From assembly GCF_045679555.1 (NCBI RefSeq), contig NC_092122.1, forward strand, positions 13,195,043 through 13,259,042: 64,000 nt of DNA. The letters run 5' to 3'. The notes beneath the pieces are model-generated. The model did not search any database and had not been told where the DNA came from. It saw only the letters and a program-made list of their open reading frames with translations. The DNA is from Salvelinus alpinus (taxonomy: Eukaryota > Chordata > Actinopteri > Salmoniformes > Salmonidae). Position numbers and translations under genes: made by a program. Below are positions 37,882 through 49,576 of the stretch, one piece after another. Each line of letters starts with the position of its first letter. Positions within the stretch are counted from its first letter, which is position 1.

Positions 37882-38440
37882 TTTTTCAACCTCTAACGTT
37901 TTGTGCAATTGCAATGCGTTGTGTCCTCTGTTTTACTGTGTGAGACGTTTTCAACTACACAACTGCAGTATTCCATTCGTCCTGGGTTTGTAACATCCCT
38001 TCTCCTCTATATCCCCACTCTCGACTACACGTCACGTCATGTGAAATCTCTGGAATAGCTTCCGCTCCTGGCTGAAATGGAAATACATATATAGGGCCTA
38101 TACATAGTCAGACATGTGAGGGCCAGGCTATACATAGAAAAGAATGCTGCAACACGGAACAGAGGGTGCTACTTTTTCCACACAGAACTTGATCAGTCGA
38201 CGTCACTGAAGGACATCGTAGTTAGTAGTTAGCAAGAGAGCAGAAACAGACCCTATGAGATTCTGTGTCATAAAAACACACAATCATTCTAGCAACTATT
38301 AAGTAGTTATAAAGGTTTTATATTCAACTCACTACAGTTGATTAATTTACTGTTGATTTTAGGAATTTACTTTATGTTTTGATCAATATTATCCAATATG
38401 TTTTCATGTTAATGGTTGGTTGTCTGTTGTGTCTCTCTAG
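37882..38440. other. Intron or upstream sequence of bcl2l13
   Basis: No repeat or exon recognised. It ends in the polypyrimidine acceptor TGTGTCTCTCTAG at 38440. Confidence 0.4.
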
Positions 38441-39409
38441 TGGCCGGTTTTCAGTCTGGAGGGCAAGGTCCCAGCAGTGTCCAGAGGGGATGACAGTGAG
38501 GTCAGTTCCCTGTCTGGAGAGCAGAAGCCTGATTGGCTGGGCCTTGCCACGCTGCAGCTGAGCCAGGGAGACAGTGGCGGGTCTGGCCCCTGGCAGACAG
38601 AGAGCAGCCTGGTAGAGTCCTGGTCCACCATGGGAGACATGATGGACCCCGAGGACACCAAGAGCCTGGACAGCAGCGACGGAGTGGTTCACCTAGCTGA
38701 GGAGCGCAGCGGGAACCACTCCTCCATCTCCGACATGGTCCACCTAGAGCGGGAGGAGGAGGAGATGCTGGCAGAGGAGGAGGAGGAGGACGGGAGCCTG
38801 GAAGAAGAGGAGGAGCTGCAGGCCAGTGTGATGAGTGTGCTGGGGGGAGAAGGAGAACTGGCTGAGCTCAGGGAAGAGGAGCTGGACACCCAGGAATTAT
38901 TACCTTCATCTGAGGTGTCAGCTGACCAGCAAGAGACTATGGATTTAATGATGTCTGTGGCTGAGGAGCTATTTGTCCAAGAGGAGCCTTCTGAAGTATC
39001 CCACGCCACCACCGTCTCTATGCCCATGCCAGTTTGGAAGCTAGAGCCCCCCTCTGCCTCCTCTACTCCTGTACCCTCAATACCTACGTTAGCTGAGTTA
39101 CATTCAGAGCTCCAATACTCTATGCAGGAGCAGCTCCACCCTCCCCCGGTCCTAGGACCAGGAGCACCACAGCCACCAGATGAGAGACAAACTAACAGCC
39201 AACCAGAGTCCTCGGTCTCGCTCCCCGCTGCCCAGGAGACACAGGAAATCCCACCAGTGACGCAGGAGGTTCCGCCAGAGAAGACAGAGGCTGAGCCTGC
39301 TACATCGCTCCCTGCCACTGAGCTACCTGTGCTGATGTGTGGGGGCGCTGCAATGGTGGCTATTGTGGGAGTGTTAGCTTATGGGGCTGTGGCCTACTGC
39401 AGAAAGTAG
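38441..39409 (+). CDS. bcl2l13: BCL2-like 13 (Bcl-rambo), terminal exon
   Basis: A mitochondrial outer-membrane protein of the Bcl-2 family, known as a mitophagy receptor and pro-apoptotic factor. The exon is open for 322 codons after a TCTCTCTAG acceptor. It starts WPVFSLEGK (compare the human segment with VFSLE), continues MMDPEDTKSLDSSDG and SISDMVHLEREEEE, is strongly acidic in the middle and proline-rich later, and ends in a tail anchor LMCGGAAMVAIVGVLAYG with basic CRK. The Bcl-2 homology exons that should precede it were not recognised between 31 and 38.4 kb. Where human has the LC3-binding WQQI, this reads WSTM. Human BCL2L13 is also head-to-head with ATP6V1E1. Confidence 0.9.
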   Translation, partial: WPVFSLEGKVPAVSRGDDSEVSSLSGEQKPDWLGLATLQLSQGDSGGSGPWQTESSLVESWSTMGDMMDPEDTKSLDSSDGVVHLAEERSGNHSSISDMVHLEREEEEMLAEEEEEDGSLEEEEELQASVMSVLGGEGELAELREEELDTQELLPSSEVSADQQETMDLMMSVAEELFVQEEPSEVSHATTVSMPMPVWKLEPPSASSTPVPSIPTLAELHSELQYSMQEQLHPPPVLGPGAPQPPDERQTNSQPESSVSLPAAQETQEIPPVTQEVPPEKTEAEPATSLPATELPVLMCGGAAMVAIVGVLAYGAVAYCRK

Positions 39410-39723
39410 CAAACCCCTAACCTGTGAGCCCCAGCAGCCAAAACCCAGGTCTTTTCAAATCTACTCTAAACTATTCCACCAAGTACATACTGGATTTTAC
39501 ACAATGCGTTTCTTTGCATATATGTAGTATTATGAAGGTTGGTTGCATTTTTTATCTATTTCCTATGCTAACTCAGTTCACGGAAGAGCTCAGGAGATTT
39601 GGAAGAGCAAGAATTTTGGTTTCTCTGTAAATTCACAGGAAATTACACTTAAAATATCTTAAAAAACATATCTTTGTTTGTTGTTTATTTTTTGTCCCTG
39701 TCAATGCATTATAAAATAAAACC

Positions 39724-39777
39724 ACATGCACACACACACACACAGACACACACAAACACACACACACACACACACAC
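39724..39777. repeat. (CA)n microsatellite
   Basis: CACACA repeats with a few interruptions (AGACAC, AAACAC) about 310 bp after the bcl2l13 stop. Confidence 0.95.
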
Positions 39778-42658
39778 TAATTATGACTATAGTTGAGCCA
39801 CTTCAAGGGCTATTGTATAATTGCTTGTTCTGTGTCACTGTGGGCAAACTCAGTGACTATGTTAGTTTTTGATCAAATGTATTAGTGGATATAAATCTGT
39901 ATAGTGACTCAGCTGCAAATCAGCAAAGGGCCAAAGCTTATGTAGCAGGTGTGGATATCTGGGCTTACAGTAACGACTCTGCACTGCCCCCTGTTGCTCA
40001 GTTTGCTGTAATACAGAAAAACAGCTGCCATTTGTCTACACACCGTAGAGATGGATTTCCTGTTCAACATGGCAGATCAATAAAGGTCTTCTGCAAGCCC
40101 TAGAGAATTGAATGCACTCAGATTATGCTCTGTGCTCCAATATTTTCCTACATTGGCCGGTGTGGGGGAAATATATTTGATAAGAAAATGTCCCTTTGCC
40201 ATTTATATTCATTGTGAAACACACTATGGTTACTCAGCAAACATTCCCAACCTTAATTCTCGCTCTGTTAAAAAAATAATAAATGTTAACACTTTCTATG
40301 AAGTACATACATATACCGTTTTTTCTTTGAACTGAAGGATTGACTAAATTAGATGTATTATTATAATTTTCTGACATGGTGTGATGTGTCTTTACTACCT
40401 CCTAGTGGCCATGTGTGGAACAGTTTTTCCTGTTGTGGATATAATTATAAGTGACTCATATTCACATTTCCATGTCCATGGATTCACTGGCTAAAATTTC
40501 AAATGGAAAGAGTAGAAATTAAGTTATTAATTCTGTATTATTTCATTTGAAATTATATATAAAACAATCTCAGAGATATACATCATATTTTTTTCTATAT
40601 AGTACACGTGATTAAATTTTCTCTATGCATATTTGACCACAAGCCAAAGGTTATCTACACTGTTGACATTGACTGTCTCAAATTCATTCCTTCTCCGTTA
40701 ATAGGAACCAGTGGCATCTACAGTTATAGTGAGAAGAAAATACATTCTTTCAGAACAAAAAATTATACAAAATAACAAAAGAAACTCAACATCCATAATC
40801 TAAATATATGCCCCGACCATAACATGATCTCACTGATATAGTATTACAACCCTGTTGCCTCACAAACTTTATTCCACTGATCTAATCTGTGTCAGTGGCT
40901 TTAGTACTTCTTGATTTTCATTGAGTGCCAGTAAATAAAGAAGTTGAATAGGTGTCGACCGTGTTGCGGTTACACTGCCCTTCCCTCATTGGTGTTGATA
41001 TAAATAGACTTTTTCAATAGAGCCTGCAGAGAACGGGAAGAAAAATGCTTCTTTGTTTGAAGAGATAAAGCGCCCTCATGGCTGCTTTATGATTAAATGT
41101 AAACACCTTGGCACAGACACGCACTCATACACAACCACGCACGCACAGACCGCTCTCAGGTAAATATTTCAACCTCATTCTTCCTGCTATGGGTTAATTG
41201 TTAGAACTATAGCTGTGATGTTATAATCAAAACATGTACTTGATCACAATCTATACAAATACATTTAGTAAATAGAGGGAGTCAAGAGAGCCTGCATTAT
41301 TGGTTGCATGGTTGTTGTTATTGATTTATAGTTTACTTTTGATAGAAGTTTGACCATGTTAATGTGTACAATGGAAAGAAAACTAGAGGGGGGGAACATT
41401 TAGGTACCGTGGTTTCTAGCGTTCAAGCAATCCTAGTCACAGAGAGAAAACCCCACACAAGCACACGCACATCTATACACACGCACACACATGCACCCAA
41501 AAACTGGCTAGTTATATAAATGTATGGTCTAGTTCAGTGAGTGTAGACAGCGGTTTTACAGTATATGCCATTGTGTAGGCTAGGGATACGGATAGATATA
41601 ATCTGTGCATCTTTATTGCATTGTGTCCATAATCTTTTAATCTACCCATCCAGGCAAGATCCCCGCTGTATTCACACTCAGCGAACCTGAAAGGGGAACT
41701 TCAGGAGTCAGTCCGTTGATATTTAAAACGTATGTTGGCAGCATCTAAGAAATTAACTTCTCAAAAATCCCTTGTTTATTTGGAGAGGGAGGAGTTGGGA
41801 TTTGCGGACAAGACAAATACTTATACGTGAATCATTAACGATAGCTTTTATGACTCAGGTCAGAAGTCTGACCCATAATGCATAGATCAGTTCCACAGTT
41901 CCAGTCAAGCAACACATATCTATTTATAAAAATGTGTGATAGCTGTACAACATATGGTTGCCACAGTGACCATATGGTGTGGCCCACATTGATTTACTGA
42001 AATATTTAATAATTACGTTAATCGTCTCAAAAAGGTTCAATCTATGTAATCGACTCACAGCAAGTTATAGTTACAGTACTTATGTATTGTATTTTTATTA
42101 TTTTTATCATCACCTAGTTTATTTAATGCTTTGAAGTATCAAGGGTGAAAATTAAATCAACAAATGCTGTTAAAAATATAGAAACTGTGGTGAGTACATT
42201 AGCAATCCCTAGTGGTTCAGAGGGTGCAATCACGTTACACAAGGTTTTAACAGGTGCAGATGAGTCCATCATTAGAATTAGGGAAGTATGGTTTTTAATC
42301 ATATACTTTTCAGTCTCCTGCTGAAATCAACACTCATCATGCACACCTTATTGTGTTTGTTTTAGGCATACAGTAATATCCATTACAAGTCAGGATAAAT
42401 CAGCAAAATTGTATCAATTCTAAAACCAACAGATTGCTAATCTACTGAAATACAGATCAACTATTTACCAGACATGATACAACACTTTTCACTACTTTTG
42501 ATAGATCAGGAGCCATCCCCAGTGTGTCCATAATAATTTACTATGAAAAAAGGCTAAATGGGCTAAAGGCTATATGGAGCTTATACTCAGGCTTTAGAAT
42601 GGAAAACTAATAGGGTTTTTATCACTTGATGTCAATGACTGCAGTTCGGTTAGAGATA
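39778..42658. other. Intergenic, no gene seen
   Basis: AT-rich, low-complexity spacer between bcl2l13 and the Spi genes. No long frames, splice-flanked exons or repeat ends that I can name. It contains short CA-rich patches near 41110-41150 and 41450-41500. Confidence 0.5.
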
Positions 42659-43994
42659 CAGTACCTATAGAAAATCTACACCTCCTTAGATTTTCTTCAC
42701 ATTTTATTATGTTACAAAGTGGGATAAAAAATTATTTAATTGTACTTTTTTTGTCAATGATCTACACATATTCTGTAATGTCAAAGTGGAAGAAAAATGT
42801 AATTTAAAAAAAAGATGAATGAAAAATAAAACACTAATATACCTTGATTAGATAAGTATTCACCCCCCTAAGTCAAAGCATGTTAGAACCACCTCTGGCA
42901 GCGATTACAGCTGTGACTCTTTCTGGGTAAGTCTCATAAAAGCGTTGCACACCTGGATTGTGCAATATTCCCACATTATTCTTTTCAAAATTCTTCAAGC
43001 TTTGTCAAGGTATTGGGGGATCATGGCTAGACAGCGAAGTTGAAGTCTTGCCATAGGTTTTCAAGCAAATTTAAGTCAAAACATTATAACATCACTGTAT
43101 TCTTGGTAAGCAACTCCAGTGTAGATTAGGTTATTGTCCTGCTGAAAGGTGAATTCCTCTCCCAGTGTCCTTTAGGATTTTGCCTGTGCTTAGCTCCATG
43201 CTGTTAATTTTCATCCTGAAAAACATCCCAGTCTTTGCCAATGTCAAGCATACCCATACCATGATGCAACCACCACCATGCTTGAAAATAAGGAGGCAGT
43301 TACTCAGTGATGTGTTGGATTTTCTACAAACATAAGGTTTTGCATTTAGGCCAAAAGTGTATTCCTTTGCTGTGTTTTTTCCCCTCAGTATTACTTTAGT
43401 GCCTTGTTGAACACAGGATGCATATTCTGTATATTTTATTCTTCTTTTCGCTCTGTCATTTAGGTAATTATTGTGGAGTCAACTACAACGTTGATCCTGT
43501 TGTCTCCCATCACAGCCATTGAACTCTGTAGCTGTTTTAAAAATCATCAATGGGCTCGTGGTGACATCACTAAGCAGTTTCCTTCCTGTCCTGCAGCTCA
43601 GTTCAGAAGGACGACTGCATCTTTGATGTGTCTGGGTGGTTTAATACATCATCCACAGCATTACTATTAACTTGACCATGCTTAAAGATATATTCAATGT
43701 CTGATTTGTTATTGTTGCCCATCTACCAAGCACTGACCTTCTTTATTAGGCTTTCGAAAATCTCCCTAGTCTTTGTAGTTGAATATGTGCTTGAAATGCA
43801 ACAACTATATTTTAGTTATTCAATTTTATTAATTTGTAAAAATGTGTAGAATTTTCTTTTCACTTTGACATTATGGAGTATTTTGCATAGATCAATGACA
43901 AAAAATGACAATTAAATCTATTTCAACCCCACTTTGTAGCGCATCATATTGTGAAAAAAAAGTGAAAGGGAGTGTAGACTTTCTATAGGCTCTG
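42659..43994 (-). mobile_element. Degraded Tc1-like transposon, reversed
   Basis: CAGTACCTATAGAAAATCTA and the mirrored TAGACTTTCTATAGGCTCTG are the ends, each next to TA. Interior antisense remnants of a Tc1 transposase (ACCATGATGCAACCACCACC, the GGG(C/S)IM region) have no usable frame. 1336 bp, old. Confidence 0.8.
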
Positions 43995-44414
43995 TAAGTG
44001 TTAGCCATGTCATACAATACACTTAAAACACTGAAGATATAATGGAAATTATATAGACATTTCACCCAGCAGTTCAAGGTTCTCAGATTTCAATTTACAG
44101 TAAAGTCTATATTTACTGAAGAGCATTTATGATAAGATAATATGTATGTTAATAAATATCTACCCAGAAATGCTAATTAGAATGCTATTGGAAGATATTC
44201 CTGGATAAATGAAGTCATAAGAGAGGTTATTGTTATTCATGTGATCTGATCTAGTCACAGTGTGAAAGAGTGATTGTGGGAGGTGTATCTGATCTGCTCT
44301 TCCAAAAAGAGAAGTGTTGCCAACCACGAATTGACGTTGACACATTTAAATCGACCAATCTCTTTATCTGACACTTCGTTTTAGCCGAAAGGTGAATATT
44401 GGGGCTAACACCAC

Positions 44415-44422
44415 TATATATA
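44415..44422 (+). promoter_or_regulatory. Probable TATA box of the first Spi gene
   Basis: TATATATA about 85 bp upstream of the ATG at 44506, leaving a 5'UTR of roughly 55-60 bases, a usual spacing for a TATA promoter. Confidence 0.55.
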
Positions 44423-44505
44423 CACTTGCACAAGTACATCCATCTCACACAGACAGTGGTCAGACACTGCTTGCCTTGTCTGAAGTTTACACTCAAATAT
44501 CCAAA

Positions 44506-46033
44506 ATGGTGAGTCATGACGGATTGAAGATCAATTTAGTTTTATTTTGAATACATTCCATGTTGTTTTAGAATAAGGCATTTATTCCTATTCATTCTGT
44601 AGCTTAACTTTTCTCCTAATTACGACATTGTAGTTGATTGCATGTTATCGATGTTTTCCTAGAGCTCCCTGGATAATGACATCAACCAGCACTTCCAGGA
44701 TGCAATTGATGTGATTCAACGGCACTCTGACGATCCGTATTGTGATACAGGTAAACTTACACTTCAAAACTCATTCCAGAAAACCAGATTTAAATCTGAA
44801 TGCTAACAATCACCATCATTATATTAGGCACGGACATTATTGTTAATATTTTCTTTGTATTGAGCATTACAGAAAAATTATTCAATACATTTTAGTCTCA
44901 TTGGTTCTGGCAGTGAAGACTCTATTCAATGAGTATATTTTTCTCCCTCTACTTAGAGTATAAGTACTTTGAGCCTCCAACGCGATCGAGCATAATGTGC
45001 TGCTACCCCATCACCCACCCTTTTGATGTGCCAGGTCCATATGACTGGAATGAGCAAACGGTGAGTGTACAGAACAAGTGAGTGTACAGAACAAGTGATT
45101 GTATTTTACCAGTATAGTACTATTGACTGACTTCTCCAAGTTTGCACAACTGTGATGTATGGTTACAGTACATGCATGTGTCATGTCTCATGTGAATGTG
45201 ACTCACCTGACCAGTTTTTCTCTCCTCGTCCTGCCAGTCATGGCCTCATGTTGTTCCTTACGACTCACTGGGTCCATCTGTAACCATGGACTACCCCCAG
45301 TTCTACTCCATCGCACCGCAACCGAGGAACGGCAAAGGTGAGCAGTGTTTGGCCATCAGCGATGAGTGTTGACAATGTCTGTAAGAAATGTCAGAGAGTA
45401 CAACCACACATGCTGGAATTGAACATGTTTCTCAGATTTTTGATTGCCAAGTATCAAATTGACATCGTTACAACTGAATCTCTGCCTGTTTATGATTTTA
45501 TTATAACTAAATTCAACCTTTTCATCTCATCAGGTCGCAAGAAGCTGCGTCTTTATGAGTACCTGCATGAGGCTCTGGGCGATCCCAACACGGCTGACTC
45601 CATCCAGTGGACGGACCGTGGCAGCGGCACCTTCCACTTCATCTCCAAGAACAAAGAGAAGTTGGCCGAGTGCTGGGGCAAGCGCAAGGGCAACCGCAAG
45701 ACCATGACCTATCAGAAGATGGCACGGGCGCTGCGCAACTACAGCCGAACGGGTGAGATCGTAAAGGTGCGCCGCAAACTCACCTACCAGTTCAACCCGT
45801 CGATCATCCAAAGGCTTGGGGGCATCAGTCACGTCATTCCCCCCGCCGGGCACCCCGGGGCTGGCCACCCTGGGCGGGAGGTGCTCCTCCACCAGCAGCA
45901 TGCCCCAGCTGAACAGGCTTACTATGGCTCTGCTGCTGCACCTGACTGGCACAGCTGGTATGGACATTACTCCCTCCAGGGAGACTGTGATCTTGCCACA
46001 ACCTTCACTTCATCCACAGTCACCAAGGCGTGA
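44506..46033 (+). CDS. spic: Spi-subfamily ETS transcription factor (Spi-C-like), gene 1
   Basis: A sequence-specific activator of the PU.1/Spi-B/Spi-C subfamily, which acts in myeloid and erythroid cells. Five exons: 44506-44508 (ATG only), 44663-44750, 44957-45060, 45238-45337 and 45534-46033; 795 bp, 264 codons. N-terminus [20 protein letters not shown] resembles mammalian Spi-C. The ETS domain fills the last exon: [54 protein letters not shown] and [20 protein letters not shown], with the DNA-reading RALRNY helix intact. A His/Pro/Gly-rich tail follows. Poly(A) signal candidate AATAAA near 46494. The gene 2 copy downstream has the same exon phases. MYBPC1 is the nearby gene in human as here, supporting Spi-C. 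Confidence 0.92.
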
Positions 46034-47196
46034 ACTCAGGTAATATCACTGTGGAAAATAACAGAGGTTAAAAGCTGCTTTAGCTAGCTGTCAATTCATA
46101 CGGCTACTCCTGCATACTTTTGTGGGGGCCAACAACTGGGGCTTGTTATGCAGCCATTGTGTTATGGGTGTCAGGAAACGTAACAGTCACGGTAAAGAAA
46201 ATGTAAAAATGTTTACTCTCCGTTAGTTATGCCATTTAAAAGAAAATTTAAAAGAAAATGTAATGACCATTGATCAGGTATTGTGGATCATTGAATATGT
46301 AAATAATGAAAATATATATTTTTTAAATTCCTATGAGAACTGTCAACCAGTTATAAGCATTCGGTGTGGGTACTGTACATGTAAAGGGAAATATCTAAAA
46401 TGTTGGTTTCAAATATGAACATGTATTACTGCATGTCATTTTGTAAATAATGAATTTAAATCCTTTGTATCTCACACACATTGATGTATTTTAATAAATA
46501 ATGTTTGTATAATTTGTGTTTGTACTGTGTATACGCTTTCATTTTTGGCAATGAATTATTCATCACTGCGTCAACACTAACTTCAACACTGACTTCATAA
46601 CTGTGCTATTCTTGCTTACCTAACAATGGTGAAAATGTCATGAGTTCCAACAAGTGTCCCATCCTTGTTGTGTCCTAGGAAAAAAAGAGGAAAAAAAAGA
46701 GAAAACCATGAACTTTGTTGAATGAGCCAAATATGTCTGCTTGTGCAACGGCAATAACAACACTGTCTACCCCTCACTCACAATTCCCCATCAATCCACA
46801 CTCTGTAAGACATGAACACAAGGTGTATCTCTATCCCAAAAGGCAAACCATTGTGATAAGTGCTGTTTTCCTGTCAAGAGAACCCATGGCTGCTCTTATC
46901 TTGCCCAGCGGTGAGGATGTGGTCAGTCCTGGGAGACAGTGCTTCTCTGGTGGTGGGCTTTGTGGGGTGGTGGTCATTGTTCCTGTGGTGAAGGTTTATT
47001 TACGGTAGCCTAGTTGTGGTGAGTAGTGCAGGCCAGGCGATAAGCAAGGCAGCCCCAACTGGCTGTCATGTTGAGAAGGCATAATAAAAGCCTGGGTGTC
47101 ACACAGTTCCTTCATGCATTTCATCTAACACACAACTCTGTGAAAAACCTGGGATCAGGACCTGTAACTGCAGCAATCTATGTGCATCCGACAACG
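46034..47196. other. 3'UTR of Spi gene 1 and promoter region of Spi gene 2
   Basis: The AATAAA at about 46494 probably ends gene 1. AATAAAAGCCTGGGTG near 47082, about 110 bp before the next ATG, could serve as a TATA-like element. No other exon seen. Confidence 0.4.
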
Positions 47197-48490
47197 ATGG
47201 TAAATATGAGACCGTTATAAGCTTAAGGATAACTGCACAGTGATGTATTTTGACATCACACTTTCAAACTGAACTGTATGTGTGAGTGCTGTGCAATTTG
47301 AATCGGTTATCTTTGTTAGAATTCTTTCGAAGACAACCAGACAGATCTGGAGGTGATTTTGGACTTTCTGGAGGAACACTACAGACATGGCACTAGAGAT
47401 GGCGGAGAAAAAGGTTATTCTCTATTAGTGTTATGAATCACACAAATAAATTGATTATTGTATATTTTTAATGCCACCTCTTGTTCTACACTATTGCAGT
47501 GGGAGGTGTCTGTGCTTTGCCTACACCAGTGACAATGGAAGGAAACTCTGGTGAAACTTGTTGTGATCACTGGTGCCATGAGGAAAAGGTACGCATTCAA
47601 TGATATAAGCCTCCCCATGATGCTTAGGTCAGCCTGTCATAGACAGCACTTTGATCTGTGAAAGATACACAGTATATGGCTATAGCTAATTGGGTGATGT
47701 TCTGCTTGTCTCAGTCATACAACTCAGTTGGTTAAAAAAAACTTGTTTTTCAGGCTATGCAATCACATGGTGGCTACCCAACAACACTACTGGACCAAAA
47801 CAACACTACACCGCCTGAGAAAGGGACAGACCACACATTGCCACATACTATGCCAGCAAGACCAGCACCCACACACCACACTGGACCTGGTGAGAGAGGC
47901 AACTTCCCTTTTTGTGGTTAGCAGATACTGCCACTGGAGCTCATGCTGCCCTGAGGGACCAATGCCTAAAGAGACCTGCCTTTAACTGTAAAGGACAATG
48001 GTACCATACACCGCTTATCTCTGTACGTTTTACATACATATAAAATGAGCTAAATGTTTACAACTTTACCACTGAACACCATCACAGCTGGTCATCTCAC
48101 AAAGGGATTTTTATTATCAATTATGACGGGATATTGTTAACCGCTCCACTCTATCTTATCATTGTTACTGTGGTTACAGGTAGAAAGGTGCGTCTGTTTC
48201 ACTTCTTGTTTGAGATGCTGGAGAACCTTGGCATGACCCACTGCATTTCCTGGGTGCCAGCGGCAGCAGACGGAGTGTTCAGCTTCTCTTCCCGGAACAA
48301 GGAACAGGTAGCAGCACTCTGGGGGCAGAGGAAAGGCAACAGGAGGCCCATGACCTACCAGAAGATGTCCAGGGCGCTGAGGAACTACGCCCGGTCTGGA
48401 GAGATCTTCAAGGTGAAGAAGAAACTGACCTATCAGTTCAGCAGACCAACCTTGAGTGCCTTGCGGAAGTGCCATCAGGGAAAACTGTAA
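47197..48490 (+). CDS. Spi-subfamily ETS transcription factor, gene 2 (diverged tandem copy)
   Basis: Five exons: 47197-47199 (ATG only), 47320-47413, 47500-47588, 47754-47889 and 48180-48490; 633 bp, 210 codons. Exon phases match gene 1 exactly, including the ATG-only first exon. The N-terminus ([20 protein letters not shown]) keeps only the acidic character of gene 1. The ETS domain reads [57 protein letters not shown] and [20 protein letters not shown], with the RALRNY helix intact, and ends 15 residues later without the tail of gene 1. It might be the extra teleost Spi gene sometimes called Spi-D/spi2; I cannot decide by eye. It looks functional. Confidence 0.87.
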
Positions 48491-48596
48491 AGGACACATT
48501 TCCACATGAAAAACTGTAATCTATTGTAAATATCAAGCATCAATTCGATCATCATCAATTCAATCATCAATCATTTGAAGACTGACTTGATTTAGT

Positions 48597-48695
48597 CTGT
48601 AGATTTTTATCAGTAGCTAGGCCTGCTGTGTGAGATTTTACACAGACAGAGGTATGTGACTGGCATGTAGTGTAAGCTTTTGCTATAGGATACTA
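48597..48695 (+). repeat. Left arm of an inverted duplication
   Basis: GGCCTGCTGTGTGAGATTTT and GCTTTTGCTATAGGATAC are mirrored as AAAATCTCACACAGCAGGCC (51231) and GTATCCTATAGCAAAAGC (49579). It lies directly after the second Spi gene. It contains the unoccupied TA (GGTATGTGACTGG near 48650) that in the right arm holds a Tc1. Confidence 0.8.
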
Positions 48696-48990
48696 CACTG
48701 AGTGTACAAAGCATTAAGGACACCTACTCTATCCATGACAGACTGACCAGCTGAATCCATGTGAAAGCTATGATCCCTTATTGATGTCACTTGTTAAATC
48801 CACTTCAATCCGTGTAGATGAAGTGGAGGAGACAGGTTAAAGAAGGATTTTTAAGCCTTGAGACAATTGAGACATGGATTGTGTATGTGTGCCATTCAAG
48901 GGGTGAATGGGCAAGACAAAATAAGTGCTTTTGAACAGGGTATGCAACTCAATATTAGGAAGGTGTTTCTAATGTTTGGTATACTCAGTG
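48696..48990 (+). mobile_element. Non-autonomous Tc1-like element, copy A
   Basis: CACTGAGTGTACAAAGCATT at the left is mirrored by AATGTTTGGTATACTCAGTG at the right, with TA at both sides. 295 bp, non-coding. Opposite orientation to copy B. Confidence 0.8.
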
Positions 48991-49085
48991 TATATGTAAT
49001 AAACATTTGAATACTACATGTGTCACACATATGAGCATATAAGTATTATACATACTTATACATTTACATATATTATGCACATATA

Positions 49086-49576
49086 CACTGACTATACAGG
49101 AACACCTTCCTCCTAATATTGAGTTGCAGCCTACAAGGTGTTGAAAGCGTTCCACAGGGATGTTGGCCCATGTTGACTCCAATGCTTCCCACAGTTGTGT
49201 CAAGTTGGCTGGATGTCCTTTGGGTGGTGGACCATTCTTGATATACATGGGAAACTTTTGAGCGTGAAACACCCAGCAGTGTCGAAGTTCTTAACACAAA
49301 CCGGTGCGCCTGGAACCTACTACCATACCCTGTTCAAAGTCACTTAAATATTTTGTCTTGCTCATTCACCCTCTGAATGGCACACATACACAATTCTTGT
49401 CTCAATTGTCTCAAGGCATAAAAAGTATTCTTTAACCTGTCTCCTCCCCTTCATCTACACTGATTGAAGTGGATTTAACAAGTGACATCAATGAGGGATC
49501 AAAGCTTCCACCTGAATTCAACAGGTCAGTCTGTCATGGATAGAGCAGGTGTCCTTAATGTTTTGTACACTCAGTG
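49086..49576 (-). mobile_element. Tc1-like element, copy B, longer and inverted
   Basis: Read on the minus strand it begins CACTGAGTGTACAAAACATT like copy A. It is 491 bp, about 200 longer, and keeps a piece of transposase C-terminus ([20 protein letters not shown]). Its internal sequence matches copy A over the shared ends. Confidence 0.8.

Noticed and set aside
38689-39318. Minus-strand 209-codon Ser-rich frame
   Set aside because: Antisense of the acidic bcl2l13 exon (GAG/GAA runs read as serine codons).
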